A stretch of DNA of 7,138 bases from Methanobacteriota archaeon (GTDB lineage: Archaea > Methanobacteriota > Methanobacteria > Methanobacteriales > Methanobacteriaceae). Below, in pieces: positions 5,377-7,138 of the stretch. The stretch lies in assembly GCA_023430285.1 (NCBI GenBank), contig JAEZAV010000087.1, positions 1 through 7,138 on the forward strand. The letters are read 5' to 3'. The notes under the pieces are model-generated. The model saw nothing but the letters and a program-made list of their open reading frames with translations, was not told where the DNA came from and made no database searches. A program made the position numbers and the translations under genes. How positions within the stretch are numbered: the stretch's first letter is position 1; each line of letters opens with the position of its first letter.

Positions 5377-5910
5377 ATGGATAAAACTATTCTCAAGTCT
5401 ATAGAAGGTATAGAATCTGAAGTGGGAGAACTTTCAAACGCACAGAAGATTTTACTAACAACAGATGGTTCTATAACAGCCATACTTGATGTGATCAAGG
5501 GCCATGCTAAGATAGAAACCCTTGAACAGAAGTTCATAGAGGCTGATGAAAAAATCGCCGAACTTCTGGATATTGAAGTTGGAGACGAAGTCAACTACAG
5601 GGTGGTTGTAATTGAAACCAACGAACCATTGATATACGCTGTATCATTGATACCCATAGATAGGCTTGAAAAAGATTTTAAAGAAGATATTATCAGGGCC
5701 GATATTCCAATCGGAAGAATACTTAGAAAACATAAGATAGAATCTCGAAGAGAAATAAAGTCTGTTTACTCAGAGAAACCATCACCAGAAATTGGTGAAA
5801 TATTCAACACAGATTCTGTAATGCTCGCAAGGACATATAACATAATTCATCACGATGAAATATTAATATGGCTCATGGAAACATTTCCGTACTCCAATTT
5901 CAGAAATTAA
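5377..5910 (+). CDS. Chorismate lyase-like protein (DUF98/Rv2949c family), probable 4-hydroxybenzoate synthase
   Basis: Members of this family remove pyruvate from chorismate to give 4-hydroxybenzoate. In methanogens the product is thought to be the precursor of the aromatic ring of methanopterin; I recall MJ0807 being assigned this role. The 177-residue protein shows the family pattern: LLTTDGSITAILD near 26-38, VNYRVVVIETNEPLIYAVSLIP at 72-93 with R75, IPIGRILRKHKIESRREI at 110-127 with R124, R125 and E126, and a C-terminal LARTYNIIHHDEILIWLMETFP. The gene is complete and soluble-looking, with no signal peptide. ATG at 5377 follows the hacA stop by 3 bases, and its weak ribosome-binding site lies inside the end of hacA, so it is very likely in the same transcript. 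Family membership is firm; the exact reaction in this organism is inferred. Confidence 0.82.
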   Translation: MDKTILKSIEGIESEVGELSNAQKILLTTDGSITAILDVIKGHAKIETLEQKFIEADEKIAELLDIEVGDEVNYRVVVIETNEPLIYAVSLIPIDRLEKDFKEDIIRADIPIGRILRKHKIESRREIKSVYSEKPSPEIGEIFNTDSVMLARTYNIIHHDEILIWLMETFPYSNFRN

Positions 5911-5930
5911 AACCTTTTTTCATTACCGTT

Positions 5931-5937
5931 GGGGGAT
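5931..5937 (+). promoter_or_regulatory. Ribosome-binding site of fen1
   Basis: GGGGGAT lies 6 bases before the ATG at 5944 and supports that start. A T6 run at 5915-5920 lies between the chorismate lyase stop and this site and could cause partial termination, but the 33-base gap leaves little room for a separate promoter. Confidence 0.6.
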
Positions 5938-5943
5938 TAGTAG

Positions 5944-6930
5944 ATGGGTGTAAAATTTAAAGATATTGTAACTCCAGATAACATCAAATTTCAGGACTTA
6001 GAATCAAAAATAGTTGCCTTAGACGCTGCAAATGTAATTTATCAGTTTTTATCAAGCATCAGGCAGGTGGATGGAACACCGCTCATGGATGAAAACAAAA
6101 ATATAACATCCCACTTCAGCGGAATACTGTATCGAACATCATCTCTGATAGAAAAGGGAATTAAACCCATTTACATTTTTGACGGCAGATCTGATGCACT
6201 TAAAAAGGACACCCAAGATAAAAGAAGGGAAGTGAAGGAAGAATCCCAGAAAAAATGGGATAAAGCCCTTGAAGAGGGTAACTTGGAAGAGGCCAGGAAG
6301 TACGCTGTAAGATCCTCCAGGATGTCCAGGGACATCATTGACGGGTCGAAAAAACTATTAGAAATTCTTGGAGTGCCATACATTCAGGCACTGGGTGAGG
6401 GAGAAGCACAAGCATCGTACATGGTTGAAAATGGAGATGCATGGTGTGTGGGTTCGCAGGATTACGACTGCATCCTCTTTGGAGCCACGAGGATGGTTAG
6501 GAACCTAACCATAACTGGTGGAAAAGCAAATCTTGAACTCATAACCCTGAAAAAAGTGCTTGAAAACATGGAGATCACAAGGGAACAGCTGGTTGATATA
6601 GCCATACTAGTGGGCACAGATTTTAACAGTGGAGTTAAAGGTGTGGGTGCAAAAACAGGTTTGAAACTCATAAAAAAACATGGAGACATATTCAGTGTCA
6701 TAGAAAAAAATGACTACGAAATGGATGTTGATCCAACCATACTAAGGAATATGTTTTTAGAACATAAAGTGGTCAAGGACTACGAACTTAAATGGAATTC
6801 TCCTGATAAAGAAGCTGCTGTAGACTTCCTTTGCAACCAGCACGACTTTTCAGAGCAGAGGGTACTGAGTGCTCTTGAAAAATTTGCCAAGCTAGATAAC
6901 AAGCAAAAAAGCCTGGAGGACTGGTTTTAA
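5944..6930 (+). CDS. fen: Flap endonuclease 1 (FEN-1)
   Basis: FEN-1 cuts 5' flaps during Okazaki-fragment maturation and repair, working with PCNA. The 328-residue protein has the N domain beginning MGVKFKDI, with Gly2 at the cut site end as in the family. The acidic metal-binding residues are all present: D27 (VALDAAN), D80 (IFDGR), E152 and E154 (LGEGEAQ), D173 and D175 (QDYDC) and D226 (VGTDF). The helical-arch region near 88-130 is rich in Lys and Glu. The helix-hairpin-helix region is GVKGVGAKTGLKLIK. The last eight residues, QKSLEDWF (321-328), are a PCNA-interacting peptide. Length and spacing match archaeal FEN-1 exactly. It starts 33 bases after the chorismate lyase gene and may be read from the same transcript. 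Downstream there are T-tracts before a convergent gene. Confidence 0.98.
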   Translation: MGVKFKDIVTPDNIKFQDLESKIVALDAANVIYQFLSSIRQVDGTPLMDENKNITSHFSGILYRTSSLIEKGIKPIYIFDGRSDALKKDTQDKRREVKEESQKKWDKALEEGNLEEARKYAVRSSRMSRDIIDGSKKLLEILGVPYIQALGEGEAQASYMVENGDAWCVGSQDYDCILFGATRMVRNLTITGGKANLELITLKKVLENMEITREQLVDIAILVGTDFNSGVKGVGAKTGLKLIKKHGDIFSVIEKNDYEMDVDPTILRNMFLEHKVVKDYELKWNSPDKEAAVDFLCNQHDFSEQRVLSALEKFAKLDNKQKSLEDWF

Positions 6931-6985
6931 AAGGAGGGTTAAGCAAGCAAGAATTATTTATAATCATTAGTTGTCATGATATTTC

Positions 6986-6991
6986 TTTTTT
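6986..6991 (+). terminator. Candidate T-tract terminator of fen1
   Basis: A T6 run lies 56 bases after the fen1 stop. A longer T8 run at 7040-7047 lies within the last codons of the convergent gene and may serve as a backup. Archaeal RNA polymerase terminates at such U-tracts without needing a stem. Confidence 0.45.
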
Positions 6992-7011
6992 GCAGGGATT
7001 TTATAAATTTT

Positions 7012-7026
7012 AAAAAAGAAAAAAAA
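7012..7026 (-). terminator. T-tract terminator of the convergent surface-protein gene
   Basis: On the minus strand T8-C-T6 begins 11 bases after the TAG stop at 7037-7039. This is a strong archaeal-type terminator and lies close enough to its gene to be assigned to it. Confidence 0.6.
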
Positions 7027-7036
7027 TGTGGGAGGG

Positions 7037-7138
7037 CTATTTTTTTTGTGTGATTATTATTCCTCCAAAGAGGGATAGTATTCCTATTATTAGTCCTCCT
7101 ATGGGTATGCCTGTTTTTTGTAGTGGTATTGTTTTTGT
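7037..7138 (-). CDS. C-terminus of a surface-anchored (adhesin-like) protein, 5' part outside window
   Basis: Only the last 33 codons and the TAG stop are present. They read as a tripartite sorting signal: a short motif IPLQKTG at residues 4-10 of the fragment, a hydrophobic Gly/Ile/Leu helix of about 18 residues (IPIGGLIIGILSLFGGIII), and a basic tail TQKK. Surface proteins and adhesin-like proteins of Methanobacteriales commonly end this way, and the P-x-Q-x-T-G motif is reminiscent of sortase LPxTG signals. The protein is therefore probably exported and held in the membrane or linked to pseudomurein, with its body outside the cell. What domains precede this tail cannot be seen. The alternative is a plain single-pass tail-anchored membrane protein. 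It is convergent with fen1 and ends with a strong T-tract. Confidence 0.65.
   Translation of the reverse strand, partial: TKTIPLQKTGIPIGGLIIGILSLFGGIIITQKK

Noticed and set aside
6171..6701. Minus-strand ORFs within fen1 (6171-6383 and 6462-6701).
   Set aside because: They are antisense to conserved FEN-1 coding sequence, have Ser/Phe/Leu-rich shadow composition and lack ribosome-binding sites.
6931..6938. AAGGAGGG right after the fen1 stop, like a ribosome-binding site for another gene.
   Set aside because: No start codon lies at a suitable distance, and the first ATG (6976) opens only a 25-codon, AT-rich frame far from it.
1..7138. Search by eye for tRNA, rRNA, CRISPR repeats, insertion sequences and phage genes.
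   Set aside because: No cloverleaf, spaced direct repeats, transposase motifs or terminal inverted repeats were seen. The region reads as stable chromosomal core.

Overview
The window looks like a chromosomal core region of a methanogenic archaeon of the order Methanobacteriales, most likely a Methanobacterium-type organism. Four things point this way. There is an archaeal TATA-binding protein and an archaeal FEN-1 with a C-terminal PCNA-binding motif. There are coenzyme B biosynthesis genes (homocitrate synthase AksA, homoaconitase HacA) and a chorismate lyase of the methanogen type. The DNA is AT-rich, with TTTATATA-like promoters and GGTGAT/GGAGG ribosome-binding sites. At the right edge is a surface-protein C-terminus of the kind seen in pseudomurein-walled methanogens. 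From memory, unchecked, a similar gene order exists in Methanothermobacter (tbp, aksA, hacA and fen close together).

Layout. (1) Positions 1-1252, minus strand: tbp followed 35 bases later by a serB-like HAD phosphatase that starts at TTG and runs off the left edge. (2) Positions 1253-1680: an AT-rich divergent intergenic region with the tbp promoter, a perfect 15-base palindrome and a possible 19-codon ORF. (3) Positions 1681-2654, plus strand: a two-gene unit of a small coiled-coil protein of unknown function and a CYTH triphosphate-domain protein. (4) Positions 2655-2871: a leader region with a terminator-like hairpin and U-tract just before aksA. (5) Positions 2872-5910: aksA, hacA and a chorismate lyase-like gene, the last two only 3 bases apart. 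(6) Positions 5944-6930: fen1. (7) Positions 6931-7138: a convergent intergenic region with T-tracts on both strands, then the last 33 codons of a surface-anchored protein on the minus strand.

Function. AksA and HacA act in the 2-oxoacid elongation that makes 2-oxosuberate, the precursor of the 7-mercaptoheptanoyl arm of coenzyme B. The chorismate lyase-like protein probably supplies 4-hydroxybenzoate for methanopterin. The middle of the window is thus a methanogenic-coenzyme block, flanked by information-processing genes (tbp, fen1). No mobile element, CRISPR array, tRNA or rRNA is visible. I see no clear new multi-gene system. The most interesting signals are a pair of similar hairpins in front of aksA and hacA, the unknown coiled-coil/CYTH gene pair, and the surface-protein sorting signal.
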